Shown: in pieces, positions 23,101 to 34,964 of the stretch
Layout: every line of letters starts with the position of its first letter
How positions within the stretch are numbered: the first letter of the stretch is position 1
Assembly: GCA_905250075.1 (NCBI GenBank)
Contig: CAJNOP010000008.1
Coordinates: 3,854,941 to 3,918,940, forward strand
Origin: Rotaria sp. Silwood1
Lineage: Eukaryota > Rotifera > Eurotatoria > Philodinida > Philodinidae
DNA length: 64,000 bases
Direction: 5' to 3'
Translations under genes and position numbers: made by a program
Notes under the pieces: generated by a model
Told to the model about the DNA's origin: nothing
The model's database searches: none
The model's input: only the letters and a program-made list of their open reading frames with translations

Positions 23101-26100
23101 ATCCATGCTAATTATGCTGGAGACCTCTAATAGGATTGGAGATGAAGATGAAAAAAAAAACAATCGATCGAGAACACATTCTTTATCGAATCATCAAAAG
23201 ATTCTGTGTGTTTTAATCAAAAGAATCTTTGAATAATTTCGATTATCGAAAGTACTGTTTCCAACGTTAGTATCTCTGTTATTATTGTGGTCGCTATTTA
23301 TTGATATATCAGGAATAAATTAATTGTCCTTCGTTCCGTACCAGCTGGCCTGTGCCTAAGTATTATTCATGGAACATCATTTGATCGAGAGCAATGTAGA
23401 ACACTTTCAAATCAGGTTTTGATTGTCTTTCAGAATATTGATTCCTCTAGATTTAATTGTGTTCAAATTTAAAAATTTTTCAACATGTAGTCAACATAGT
23501 TCAAACGAAATATTTTCCCAATTGAAATCCCAAACTTGAAACTCACCAATAGAAGAACATGTATTCTCCTTCATTTTCTACTTAAATCTCTGTTAAATGA
23601 GATTACTTATGAAAAGAAATTCTGGCCCATATTTTGATAACAAATCATAGAATCGCGGACGAAAAAGACTAATTCTAGAATAAATGTTCGGAAATAACAA
23701 AAAATTCTGATTCCAAATCAAAGGTAATCATGTTTAAACAAAATCCAAACAAATAAATATTACGATTTCTAAAGTATTCGAATGAATAAAAGCATGATTT
23801 TCATCGAACTTCAGTCCACCATCAAAATACATTCTTCAAAAATGGAATCCATGAATCTTTATGAAGCAGTATCATAAATCACAACAATATTTTGAACAAA
23901 TGCACGACGATCTAAATAATGAAGACCTTGCTTGAGTTGAATATAACATTAGTCTAACACTTCTTTACAAAAGTGAATAGAGTGAGACGAGAAAATCATA
24001 TTTTGATCGCAGCTATGATCGAATAAGGGAAGCAAACCAATTGCAGAACAAATAGTCAACTAGTGCAATCAATAGCAGTGCTGACATTTTATATATTATT
24101 AACGAACGTTTTATAAAGCTCTCGAATTCTCTCCATAAGCACCCAAAATATGAGATATATTAACCTTTTACTCATGAAAGCATTGCTCATAACCTGAAAT
24201 CGACTGTACTGGTATGGATTGATTACTGTAAATATGGTCGTGGACTAAATTATTTGGAAAATCACTGAAAATGACACAACCATGTTTATCAGTCGATCAT
24301 CTTTTTATTAAGAGAACTTTGACTAATATCGAAGTTTTGTATGAACATTTGAAGGAATCTGACAAAGTGCTTCAGTGTTGTAGCTAAGGACTCAATATTT
24401 ATAATATAAGTTAGTCAATAGGACATTCTAACCGAAGAGAACCCGAAATGCGTCGGTACATATATGTCGTATCGAAGTTAGCATGTTTATAGAAGTTATA
24501 ACTTCTATGAATTATGTTTATAGAACTTATAACTTCGATAAGACATATATACCGCACAATCATTAGCATACATACAACCGACACCCTTTTGTCATTATCT
24601 ACTATTAATAAGTTTCATAACTTCTTCTTTGTCAATTTATCCATAATTGTATAGTATGTATACGCATGCCAGTCGTTTTTGATTCCACCTAAGCAAATAG
24701 TGTCTGTTACTTTTGTTTTCTTGCTGTTATGTTGAAGCATGTGTTAGATCCAACATCTTCTTCTCTATTTTTTGTTCTCTTCAATGATCTATTATGTCTT
24801 TCTGGTGTTTTTTCTTTACTGAATCATGTTTCTTCTTTGTTCTACTTCTAAATCAAGTGAGGTACACTCCAAATTTTAAATAAAATAAGTAGTACCCAAG
24901 CATATGTCGCTAGATCTGAATTATGCAATGAGATATTTAGAGCTTGAATCATATTCAATAACTTGATATTTCTGTCTCAAACAATCAATTCAAAGTAAGT
25001 GTTATTGTCTTTTTCTTGAATTTGTTATTATGTAATTTATCTGCCAAGAGCAAATTTTTATTCATGATTCGAACTGCTCAAGAGGTGTCCCCTCCCTTTC
25101 TCAGGATTTCTCGGAAACGACTTAACGAAAAATTATAAAAGTTTTGAGGTAGACAAATCTCAGTAAGTAGAGCAAACCTTGTCATAGACTCAAGTTTCCT
25201 AGATACTTCCTTCGGAATAATAAGAGAGTTGCAAAAGCCAAAAGTGATCAGAAGTTCATTCTCTTCCCTCTCTAAAACTTCATACGTCATGTTGTCACAT
25301 TGCAATTTTTTTATGACAACGAGGATCAAATCAGGATGCCTATATTTTTTCTTTCCAAAATATCATTCATAAAACTCAAAATAAGGAAAATAAGGAAAGC
25401 ATCGTCAAAGAAAAACATGTTTTTTAAATGGTACAAATTTTTGAAAGATTGCTGAATTTCTCAGGCAAAACATTCTTAAGAAAAAATAAATATACACACC
25501 TCAGTTTGACAATAGTACCCAAAACATTCGAATCCCATTGGACGCAGTATGTAGGAGAAAATTTCGGTTATTTTGATTCAGAAATTGGTTTTGAGAAAAA
25601 CGCAAAACAACCCTTCCTGTATGTGTTAGGACAATGTTTCTTCAATTAAAGGGGACAAAAAAATGATCTTGTTCAGCGGTGTAAGAGGATCATAACTTAC
25701 ACTATCGGGATCTTTTGAATGAGAAATAATCATTATCATTAGGAGAGTTTTGCAAACAAAGAATAGTTGTTGTCTGAATTGTTCTGCCAAGTATTTCAAA
25801 AATTGGCAGAGAACATTTCAAAGGCATACTAACCATTGCCAACTTGTGATTTTAACATCAAAAGAAGAGGAAGGGGATAAATCTTCTTAACATATTGCTT
25901 TTGATTCTTCAAAAGATTTTTTTCTTTCAAAATAGGAAAAACAATCTGTTCCGCATTGTAAAATATACAATTGTAGTCAAGGTCTGTGGAAATATGCGAG
26001 CGACGTACAGATAATAGAATGACCTTGTTACTAATTAGTAGGTACGATATTGAATCGAATATATAAAAGAATAAAAATATAAATAAAATATGTTCAATTT

Positions 26101-26297
26101 TTGTTTTTCTTTTCTGATTTGATTATTTTTGCAATCTGACTTATAATTTTTTCTATTGTATTGTAAAATAATAAATTCAAGTATATAAAGATAACATCTG
26201 CCCTTCGAATATCTGATTATAAACAACAAAAGATAAACAATCGTTACGTAGGTACCATATGTTGCCAAGATCTATTGTTTCAAAATAAAAAAAATGA
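20131..26297. other. Six-kilobase gene-free stretch
   Basis: This is AT-rich sequence with no reading frame that shows a domain. It includes a palindrome (24454-24554), a cluster of TCTCGAA/TTCGAA motifs at about 22490-22650, and a 15-base telomere-like run at 22781-22795. Frames at 25078-25329, 25428-25649 and 26035-26268 have no recognisable similarity and low-complexity composition. Confidence 0.55.
24454..24554. repeat. 101-bp imperfect palindrome
   Basis: The left arm CGGTACATATATGTCGTATC pairs with the right arm GATAAGACATATATACCG, and inner segments AGAAGTTATAACTTCT and TTATAGAACTTATAAC also pair. The whole could fold into one hairpin. It may be a very short foldback element. Confidence 0.6.
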
Positions 26298-26305
26298 TAT
26301 AAATA
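26298..26305 (+). promoter_or_regulatory. TATA box of the microseminoprotein gene
   Basis: TATAAATA lies 58 bases before the ATG at 26364, with a TCATTCC initiator-like sequence near 26331. Spacing fits a TATA-driven promoter with a short 5'-UTR, as often seen for strongly expressed secreted proteins. Confidence 0.5.
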
Positions 26306-26363
26306 AGACAGTTGACTGTACTCGTAATAAATCATTCCTAACGAATTCCATTCATTTATTCAC

Positions 26364-26933
26364 ATGGCTCTTTTTGCTTATCGACTGATATTTATCTTAT
26401 TTCTTTGTATTTTGCACGTACATGGATCATGTTATTATGATTCACTCAAGTCATCACCAACAAATAATACTTCAGGTAATTTAAAAAAAAATTTCTCTCA
26501 TAAATATGTCGAGTTTATTCGAAATATTAGGCAATCAGATAACCGATCAATATTGCGAATATTTCGGTAAGAAATATGCAATTAATACCAATTGGACTTC
26601 ACCATTTCCTGATTGTCTTGATTGTCTCTGTGCTGACTACGGATTAGAATGCTGTGGGTATGTCATCGTGTTTGTAATATATCGTAATCTTTTCTATTTG
26701 ATCTTAATGTATTAAATAGATTTGGAACACAAGCTGGCCCAAATATTCCTCCAGCAGGTTGTGAATTAGTTTTAGGTATATGTGAAGTTCGGTTCGTTCG
26801 AAAAAATGATCCTGCACAGGTGTGTAACGAAAATGGTCCGGTCAACCCTAAACGTCTTAAAAAAAAATTTATTATGAGACGTAAAAATTCAACAATAATA
26901 TATAAAAAAAAATCTGGCTTTATTATTGACTGA
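26364..26933 (+). CDS. Beta-microseminoprotein-like secreted protein
   Basis: Three exons (26364-26475, 26531-26657, 26720-26933) give 150 residues. A signal peptide (residues 1-21, ending HVHG) precedes the mature start SCYYD. The mature part carries the ten-Cys pattern of the MSMB/PSP94 family: one Cys at CYYD, one in QYCEYFGKKYAINTNW, CLDCLC, the ECC pair, GCEL, GICEV and VCNE. The GKKYAIN.W segment matches the family's GxxHPINSxW. Vertebrate members are secreted, of about 94 mature residues, and act as chemokine-like or sperm and immune-associated proteins; the role here is unknown. Unusually, a basic tail of about 35 residues rich in Lys and Arg follows the last Cys. Upstream there is a TATA box; polyadenylation-like AATAAA motifs lie at about 26960-26980. 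Confidence 0.8.
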
Positions 26934-27780
26934 TATCATGTATCTTCTTCTGATTGTTGAATAAAGCAATAATAAATAAAATCTTACAGTTTTATATTAA
27001 TTAATCATATTTAGATTTGCACTTGTATCATCAAAAAAAAATATATAATTCAATATAAACAAATAATTGTTAACGAGAGAGCAGAATGAATATTCACACA
27101 AAATATCTCATCGTACTTTTCATATATAAAACTTTATCCTAAATTGTATGTGGAATTTACAGAATTGTGCTAGTAACTAAGTGTTACATGTACAACGCCA
27201 AGAAAATTAATCTTTGTTTGTTTCCTTTTCATCCAAATACGTAAAACGACTATTGCATAGCCAAGCATTTTTTTCATTCTGCAAGAGAGAGAGACACAAT
27301 CAATCATGAATCAACAACAATAGTTCTGTAGTACGTGCAGAAAAAAGAAAAGAACAAGAAAGAAAAAGGATCAGTCGTTACTACAATTATCTATAGATAT
27401 GGACAAAGATTTACTTGTGTTGAGAGGTTATGACGCCTGCAGAAAAATAGTAGGAGTACTAAGGATATTTTTTCTTTCTCCTGGATGATCAACAATATAC
27501 GATAGACCTGGATGTACTGATAGAATGAGAGAAATAGAGATAGCAAAGAAAAAAGTGGCTTAAGTCAGTCGTTTCGACATTCTCACGCAGGCATACAATT
27601 ATGTTGTATACACGCCTATTAAATGATACCGCTCCTAACAAATAGGTATTATTAACGATCGAAATTGACTAAAAACGTAAAATATTCAGTTTTTATTCAA
27701 ATTTAAATTCAGATATTCATTTCGATTTTATTACTCATCAATTTTGTATTATTATTATCAATTTCGATTCATAATCTGAT
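26934..27780. other. Intergenic, 5' region of the first LIM gene
   Basis: About 850 bp without a gene. It contains the 3'-UTR of the microseminoprotein gene and a TTTAAATTCAG acceptor-like end near 27713, before the LIM gene ATG, suggesting a 5'-UTR intron or trans-splicing. Confidence 0.4.
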
Positions 27781-29192
27781 ATGAATTACGTTCCACTGAA
27801 TGGAAAACAAGAACAATCTACTTCGTCACCAACTTCCTTTCATAATTCTAATAGATTTTACATTAATCAACAAAAAGCAGTTTTACAGTTACCAAAACCT
27901 CGATTTGAATTAACGGTCAATGGTCATTCGCATGCAAATCATCAGCAACAACATTCTCATAGAACACAAGATTTTTCTCATGTAACTATTCAAAAGCCCG
28001 ATATACGTCCTTCTCGAACACCAATACCATTTAGTACAATGACGCCAATAACTCGTACTAATAGTCCTTTGAATAATGTTCAACAAAAACTAGCTGCACT
28101 CACATTACGTTTAGAAAAAGAATTAGAAAATGATGCAACTGTGGATGAATATTATGGTCAATGTACAAAATGTGGTCAACCAGTAACTGATTCATCTGAT
28201 GCTTGTCAAGCTATGGGTGAACTTTATCATAATAACTGTTTTAAATGTGTTGTATGTGCTAGAATATTACGAGGCAAAGCATTTTATCGTATACATGATC
28301 AAGTGTATTGTGAAGAAGATTATTTGGTAAGTGCAGATAAATAATGTATGTAATTATATATATACTTTCCAGATGGTAGATGCTATTTTTGTTGATTTAT
28401 ATATTCATCATAAGTACTTTAGGAATAAAATGATTATCGTATTTTATGTTTCGCTTAGTCAAAAACAAGAAGGAAAGAAATCGTTCAAAATTTTTATTTT
28501 TAGTTTACTGGTTATCAACAAAAGGTAGAGAAATGTCATATTTGTGATCATCTTATTATGGATAAGGTATTTTATTAATGATATAACAAAAAAAAATTTT
28601 TACTGTCAAATTTTTTCTTTTTTAATTAAGATGCTTCAAGCACTTGGCAATGCATATCATCCTGGTTGTTTTCGTTGTTCAATATGTAATGAATGTCTTG
28701 ATGGTCTTCCATTTACTGTTGATAAAGAACGACGTATACTTTGTTTATATGACTATCATAAGTAAGAGTAGAGTTTGTTTTTGTTTTTTAATCAAGTTTT
28801 TAATTTTTTTTTTACTGTATTTGTTTAGTACTTATGCTCCTAGATGTGCTAAATGTGCTTATCCTATTTGTCCAGAAGACGTAAGAGAAACATTCTTGAA
28901 ACAAAAAAAAGAAAAGCAGATTTCCTCTTTTTTTTGATTTGATAGGGTTCTTATGAAACCATTCGTGTTATTGCTATGAATAAAAATTTTCATGTTGAAT
29001 GTTATCGATGTGAAGTATTATTGAGTGGAAATTATTTTTATAGTATTTCTGTTTATCTTTTATTTGTAGGATTGTCAATCTAGTTTGAGTGATGAGCAGA
29101 CGATAGCTCTTTTAGGCGGTTGCTGTCCATTAACAGATGGCACATTATTATGTTATCGATGTCGAATGCGTCGAGGTGCTAATGACAATTGA
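27781..29192 (+). CDS. Ajuba/LIMD1/WTIP-family LIM protein, paralogue 1
   Basis: Six exons (27781-28326, 28504-28566, 28631-28761, 28829-28880, 28946-29014, 29070-29192) give 327 residues. An unstructured Gln/Ser/Pro-rich N-terminus of about 120 residues precedes three tandem LIM domains: LIM1 from [18 protein letters not shown]2 from [11 protein letters not shown] with [16 protein letters not shown], and LIM3 from [12 protein letters not shown] to CYRCRMRRG. The order and the PICPED and C-terminal forms are those of the Ajuba family, which act as scaffolds at cell junctions and in the nucleus and inhibit LATS kinase in Hippo signalling. The N-terminus is much shorter than in vertebrate members. 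The internal LIM exons are 63, 131, 52 and 69 bp, the same as in the second LIM gene at 51465-53284, so the two are tandem-type duplicates about 22 kb apart. Confidence 0.9.
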
Positions 29193-29437
29193 ATTGCTTT
29201 CTTGTGTATTATTCCACAAATATAGACAATCGTCTTATTTTGATGTGTTATTTATACTTAACATGAGACATGAAGTATAAGATGAAGGCCATTGTCTGTA
29301 ACTTTTTATTATTGCGTTTGTTTGGTTTTTATTATTTTGATTGATGCAGTAAACGACAAGAAATAGTTTGATATGTAACGATATTGCAGTAGAACATTTC
29401 GAAAGAATTAGAATAAGATATATGACATATGTCATCG

Positions 29438-29619
29438 CAGAGGTGCAGAATCTTCCTCATGCGCCCCCGCGCGGGGAGGGAAATTTTTTGAAAAACTCAA
29501 ATAATAGGGAAATTTTGGAAAAACCCGCTGGCCAAAAAAAAATACAGTGGGGAAATTTTTCAAAAAACTATTTTGCGTGGGGGGAAATTTTTGGATTTTT
29601 GGAAGATTCTGCACCTCTG
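29438..29619. mobile_element. 182-bp hAT-type MITE
   Basis: Terminal inverted repeats are perfect over 19 bp (CAGAGGTGCAGAATCTTCC). The element is flanked by the exact 8-bp direct repeat TGTCATCG at 29430-29437 and 29620-29627. Eight-base duplications and ends beginning CAG are hallmarks of hAT transposons. The interior is GGGAAATTTTT-rich and has no coding capacity, so it needs a transposase from elsewhere. The exact duplication and perfect ends suggest a fairly recent insertion. Short reading frames across it on both strands are by-products. Confidence 0.9.
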
Positions 29620-29627
29620 TGTCATCG

Positions 29628-32536
29628 ACTGTTCTAGAATTAAACACATAGATATTCAGACAATCTATAACTGAATATACTTCAATTCTCAGGCGTTATT
29701 TGATTTTGTATATTGAACATAAATAGTTTTCATGAAACCGAAATAAATGTGAAAAACATTCAAACATTTGGTTTTTTCTTTAGAGATCTAAATGTCTGTG
29801 TTAAAATATTCATTTGGATGAAAAGTATTATTTCTATTCGAGGTTATTATAGTTCAACGGGAGAAAGAGAATGCATAAAAATTTGTAGTCTTTTTGCCCA
29901 AAGATATTTGAAATACAAATAAGTCTCTACAGTCGATACCGATTCTTGAAGAGTCTCGGATGAAACGACCACTAGTATAGAATATTGGTGCCTTCTATAT
30001 ATCGATAGCATGGACAGATGATCAAGCACACTCTAGTGAACATTGGAGGGAAACCATTTGATAAAAATTCTATCTGGGGTCTTTCGTAAATCTGATGTAA
30101 TTCAACTGAAAAAACGTTTCGTAGACAGTAGGATCATATCTAATTATTTTTTAAATAATGATTTGCTCTGTCATTTTGTGTGACATGAGCAAATCTTACG
30201 GCCAAGTTGCAGGCTCTAAAAAACTAAAGGTTTGATTTTCTGAAAAATCCGTAGTGACTATTGCGTGTTTATTATATCTTATCCTCCTAAATTTTGAGGA
30301 ACTTTTGACTGGTATTGATACCAGTGATAGATCTTGTCATTGTTATAGATTACCCAATACATTTCCATAGTAAATCTTGTTTGTTGATAGACAAATATTT
30401 TATTTAAAGAAATTTCAATTTTGGTGAGATTTTCAAACACACTAATTTTTCAATACAAGACATGTTTTCAAAGTTTACCGTTATTCTCTGAAATCATTTT
30501 GAAAATGGTCATTCTAGTGACTAAAGAAAGAGGGACAAAGGTTCAAAATATCAATTAAACAAATAATTCTTTCGAAACAAATTTATTATTACAGTTCAAC
30601 AAAAACATACAATGTGAAACTCATGTAACTCTGGCAGTCTCCAATAGTAAAAACTTCTATGTTTATCTGTCACGTTACACATACACTAATACTAAGAATG
30701 ACAGAAGAGTTCTTTCAAAATTTTTCAAGTAATCAGTCACAACAAATGATATTGAATAACTTCTATGATTCGTTTCACATTAATTTCTCTAATAAATATA
30801 TGATTTTTTTACAAGAATTAATAAGTTTGATCTATTCTTATTTGAAACTAAAATTTAACACAACTTGAAAGTTTCTCGACTATTAATAGAATTCTGCTGG
30901 CGATAAGAATATAGAATGTTCTCTAAATTACGTATTTATACTAGACTTCATATATTGAGGTCACTTAATACCATGATATTTTTACAGTTGCATAATGATA
31001 GCAGTTGCATAACTGTGTTAATAGAATAAATTTTTTTTTAATGTTTTTATATACAAAGAATGAATTGGAAACTACTAACTATTAAGAGTTTCTGATGGTC
31101 TGTTCACAACAGCCCAGAAAATGAGCTCGAAATCATTATGGTGAAAACTTTGTACTTTAGACCGAACTTAGCTCGTGGTGGCTAGTTGCCTTTTCGTGAT
31201 CATAATAAATCCATTCAACAAAATCCAAGACTTCTATCGGATGATAAGAAATGTTGAGCTCAATACTTACAGTTATTATTTTGATTATGACTAGAAGTTT
31301 GTCAATTGCAGATTTTCAAGCTAATATTTCTCAATCATTAAAGCAATGAAAATCAATAAATAAGATTGCAATTTTTGTCAACAAAATTCAATTTCGAGAT
31401 TTTTATGTGATTATCTGCTTTTGGAAACAGTATGACTTATTGGAATTCTGATGCTTTTTCATGGTTTTACACCGGATTTACTAATGATGTTGAAATCAGG
31501 AAAAACTGTTGTTTTTTTGAAAATGTTAGTTATTGTTGCCTTTTTAACTTTTTCTAAGATAACCCATGGTGGAGAATGTAACAAAAATTTGTAAAATAAT
31601 TAGAAAGTACTGAAAGCCATCGAGCAAGGGGAGTCGTGTCCCTGTATTTTTTTCCTATTCAGTGTTAATTTAAATACTTAATTATTTTGACAGTAAATCT
31701 TGGACATACAGATACATACTTTTTTGACTCTTCAATAGGAATGCATTTTGAAACACCCAATATTTTGGATTGAAATTTTTACCGTAAGGATCCTAGGTCT
31801 AAATCAGCATGTTCTAAAATTTTCATTTTGATCGGTTGTTCTGAGATGAAAATAGATTTTTTTACAGAAATGGGGGTGGTTGGCTTAAATAGGGTTATCC
31901 CAAGTGGAAACTAGTCGGTAAGGCGATACTTTCAATCTTAATGATCTTTAGATATTTCTGTATTTAAACTAAAAAAAGTAACTATTCATTGAATGTATCA
32001 AGATTTTAATTTCAAATTTGATATGGATTGGCTTCAATTTACAAACAAATATCAACTTAAAATATATTAATTAACCATGTTCTTATCAATTAAATAAACA
32101 TGATTATATTGTAGTACTTTTTATTTTCATTTTATACTTTTTCATTTCCGTTAATTCAAATAAACATACATAAAAATGAATGCAAAAATCACTTCAAAAC
32201 ATTATGTTACATAATTCTTTTTCCGTATCGCTTGAATATAAATATGTTGCTCGTTTTTCTCATTAATGTTTATTCACAAGATAAAATTACCTTTGCTTAT
32301 CATTGCGATCCGAATGTGTGAGAATATAAAGGAAATTTGACTGAAAAAGACAACACGTACACACAGAAATGCATATATCAAAAAACGAGGAGTACGGCAA
32401 ATGTGATCACTCATATGATTAGTTTGAATAAAAGATGAATAGAAAAAAAAGATAAAGCATGTATATATATAGATACGTATATATATATATCAGTTGTTTT
32501 TATAGTTTAATTAAATATCACTCTTGTAGTCGTATT
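29628..32536. other. Intergenic, no gene seen
   Basis: About 2.9 kb of AT-rich sequence with no supported coding region. It includes an alternating TA stretch near 32462-32493 close to the 3' end of the EF-hand gene. Confidence 0.55.
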
Positions 32537-34612
32537 CTATTTTGACTGAGCATGTGGCTGTTGAACAATAACCTCTCGTGGTTGTTCAATATTAAACGGT
32601 GATACTAATTCGCACAGTTCTTTATTTTCCATTAATAATTGAACGAATTCTTTTGAAGTTATTTTTATATCATCGAGATCTTTACCTTGATTAAGATGTT
32701 CAAGTGATCGTTTTAATTCATCAATAATACGTGATGTATTCTCTGGATCATCTTTTGCATGAAGTCTCATCGCAATCTATAATGAAATAAAGTTAAATAA
32801 ACAAACAAACGAAATAAAACAAATTTTTACTTACCTTAACCATTCGATCAATTTCTTTTTTATTAATTACCCCATCTTTATCGTGATCATAGGTTCGAAA
32901 AACATATTTAAGCTTTTCACGTATGCTACCATTAGAAGTTAATGCAAAACCAATTAAAAATTCACGCTGATCTAATAGATAAAATAAGAAAACAAAGCTG
33001 TTAACAAAATTCTTGTGGGATTAATATATGAAACAAGATATAGCTGTTATTCACACCTTCACATGAGAGAATTCCTAAAGTATCCGTCACAGTGTCTGAT
33101 CGATTATCTGAATTAATGGCATGGTCTGTGGAAGAGAGAGAGTCTAAATTTCTACCTCATCTACTTCAACATGTCTTTTAGGTCGTGTTTCAAGAAAAGA
33201 ACAAAGAATGAGAGCGATGACTGCTGTAAATGGTTGCCTCAAGAAATTTGATTTCTTCTATATCAAACTATTCCATAAGATGTTCGATAGCTCTTATTTA
33301 TGCTGTGAACAGATCGATTGAAATAGTCAATGACCATTACACATGTGCATTGAACCTAACTGTTGAATGCAATCAACACTTTTTTTTATCTATCATCTCA
33401 TAAACAACCATCCTATTTTCATGTTTCGATAAAACTCTTCAAGCAATTCCAAATGGTATAAAACATTAAGGAAAGAAACAGTGGTCGGTGTATCTTTTCA
33501 TGGACTACATTGCCCTGATATGTTGGAATATTTGTAGAGCTTACTGAAAATCTATGCCAATATCAACCAATCTCATTGCCAGTCGAGCTACGTTTCATGT
33601 TGTTCTATAGTAATTTTTGAGAGCTTCAAAATGGTATGAATGCATTGAAGAAAAACTATTGACCACACAGAGAGATCCTAAGGAGATTATTCTTGAGATA
33701 CAATGTTATAATTGCTTTGCTTCATATTTAGAAAGTTTTATTTAGAAAAATATAATTGAATAAAAACTACTATGATATTATGAACCATCATCGAAAATTC
33801 AATGGGGTTGTGCATATTTCAAAAATTTTCGGAATCTTTTGTTATTCGTCGAAAAATTCATCCCTGATCCTTCGGGATTGTGTTGAGTTTAAAAAATGAA
33901 TTGCATCAAAACTCTGTTTTTATGATTGATTCATCTGTTGTTTGTAGGGTCAAAATAACTTTTCGCTAAAATATATTTTTTGATTCAACCCTGAGGAGGA
34001 TCAGGGATGAATGTCTAGAGGAAAAATAAGATTTCAAAAGTTTTAAAATACACATAAATTCACTCAGTTTCAGACATTTATGCAGAATATCATATTAGTT
34101 TTTATGCAAATCACATTTTTCTAATCGAAAACTACTAAATATCAGATCAGGAAAAAAAAACATAAAATCATGTCTCAAAAATAGACTCTGGGAATGTCTT
34201 TGCATGATCAGAATTCTTTTCTTAATATTTTCATACCATTTTGAAGCGCTCAGAAAGTATTATCAAATCATTTATTCAATCAAAACTTAGCACATACCAA
34301 CAATGCCATCATTGTTTGCGTCAAATGCTTTATGAATATCGCTTGCTTGTTTTTCAATTTGTTCTTCTTTCCCACTATTAATACTTCGTAAGAAACTTAC
34401 TGTATCTGCCTTAGAAATTTTCCCATTTGGACAAGCAGCCTAAGAATTGAAATTCATCAAAATTATGAATAAATCAAAATAAAACCAAGACAAACCTTCA
34501 GTTTTTCATACCAAACTCGAACACTTTCATGATCAATTTTAGCTTTACTTGAAATAAATTCTACGTCTTCTTCACTTAATTCTGCTGGTGGTTGTGATGA
34601 GTTAGATCCCAT
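32537..34612 (-). CDS. Neuronal calcium sensor-like EF-hand protein
   Basis: Four exons (34612-34496, 34439-34298, 32971-32835, 32776-32537) give 211 residues. The start MGSNSS fits an N-myristoylation signal. The layout is that of the neuronal calcium sensor/recoverin group: a WY motif with a degenerate first EF-hand ending ACPNGKISK, a canonical EF2 (FDANNDGIVDQREFLIGFAL), EF3 (YDHDKDGVINKKEIDRMV), and a weak fourth hand. Calcium binding is therefore likely at EF2 and EF3 only. Proteins of this group act at membranes on channels, kinases or cyclases. The C-terminus (EVIVQQPHAQSK) is longer than usual. Intron 2 is 1326 bp and filled with foldback repeats, while introns 1 and 3 are 56-58 bp. 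The closest named orthologue cannot be decided by eye. Confidence 0.85.
33105..33240. repeat. Dispersed repeat, copy C (partial)
   Basis: The segment containing CATGGTCTGTGGAAGAGAGA, CTAAATTTCTACCTCAT, CTTCAACATG and a CGTGTTTCAAGAAAAG run aligns with the right part of copy B near 39790-39860. It lies in intron 2 of the EF-hand gene. Confidence 0.45.
33610..34265. repeat. Foldback-like inverted repeats in the EF-hand gene intron
   Basis: Outer arms read GAGAGCTTCAAAATGGTATG near 33620 and, inverted, CATACCATTTTGAAGCGCTC near 34235. Inner arms near the middle read ATTCATCCCTGATCCT and AGGATCAGGGATGAAT. Arms are about 300 bp and diverged. A further direct relative of the outer arm lies near 33447. 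It is probably an old foldback element. Confidence 0.6.
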
Positions 34613-34964
34613 TTTAATATCAATCAATATGTATTTTGCCTCCTAAACGGAGGAATTTTTGTTTTGAAAAAAATAAATAAATATTGAAAACAAAACAAGT
34701 AAATGAATAAATAAAATAATTCGGTCTAGAAATATAAGAAAACAGAGATCATTAATAATTGTTCATTCAAAAATAATATGCATTTATTAAATAATATAAA
34801 AAGCTCGATTTTCAATATAAAATAAAACCATTTTATATCGCGAGATTACATTAATAACAGAAACAACAGGATATTTAACAATACAAGTACGAGTTTTGAT
34901 TGCGAGATTACATTCATAACAAAAAAACAGCGTATTTTAAATACAAAAACCAATTGCACATCTA

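Noticed and set aside
25515-25545. TTCGAATCCC resembling a tRNA T-arm
   Set aside because: No matching stems or anticodon arm around it.
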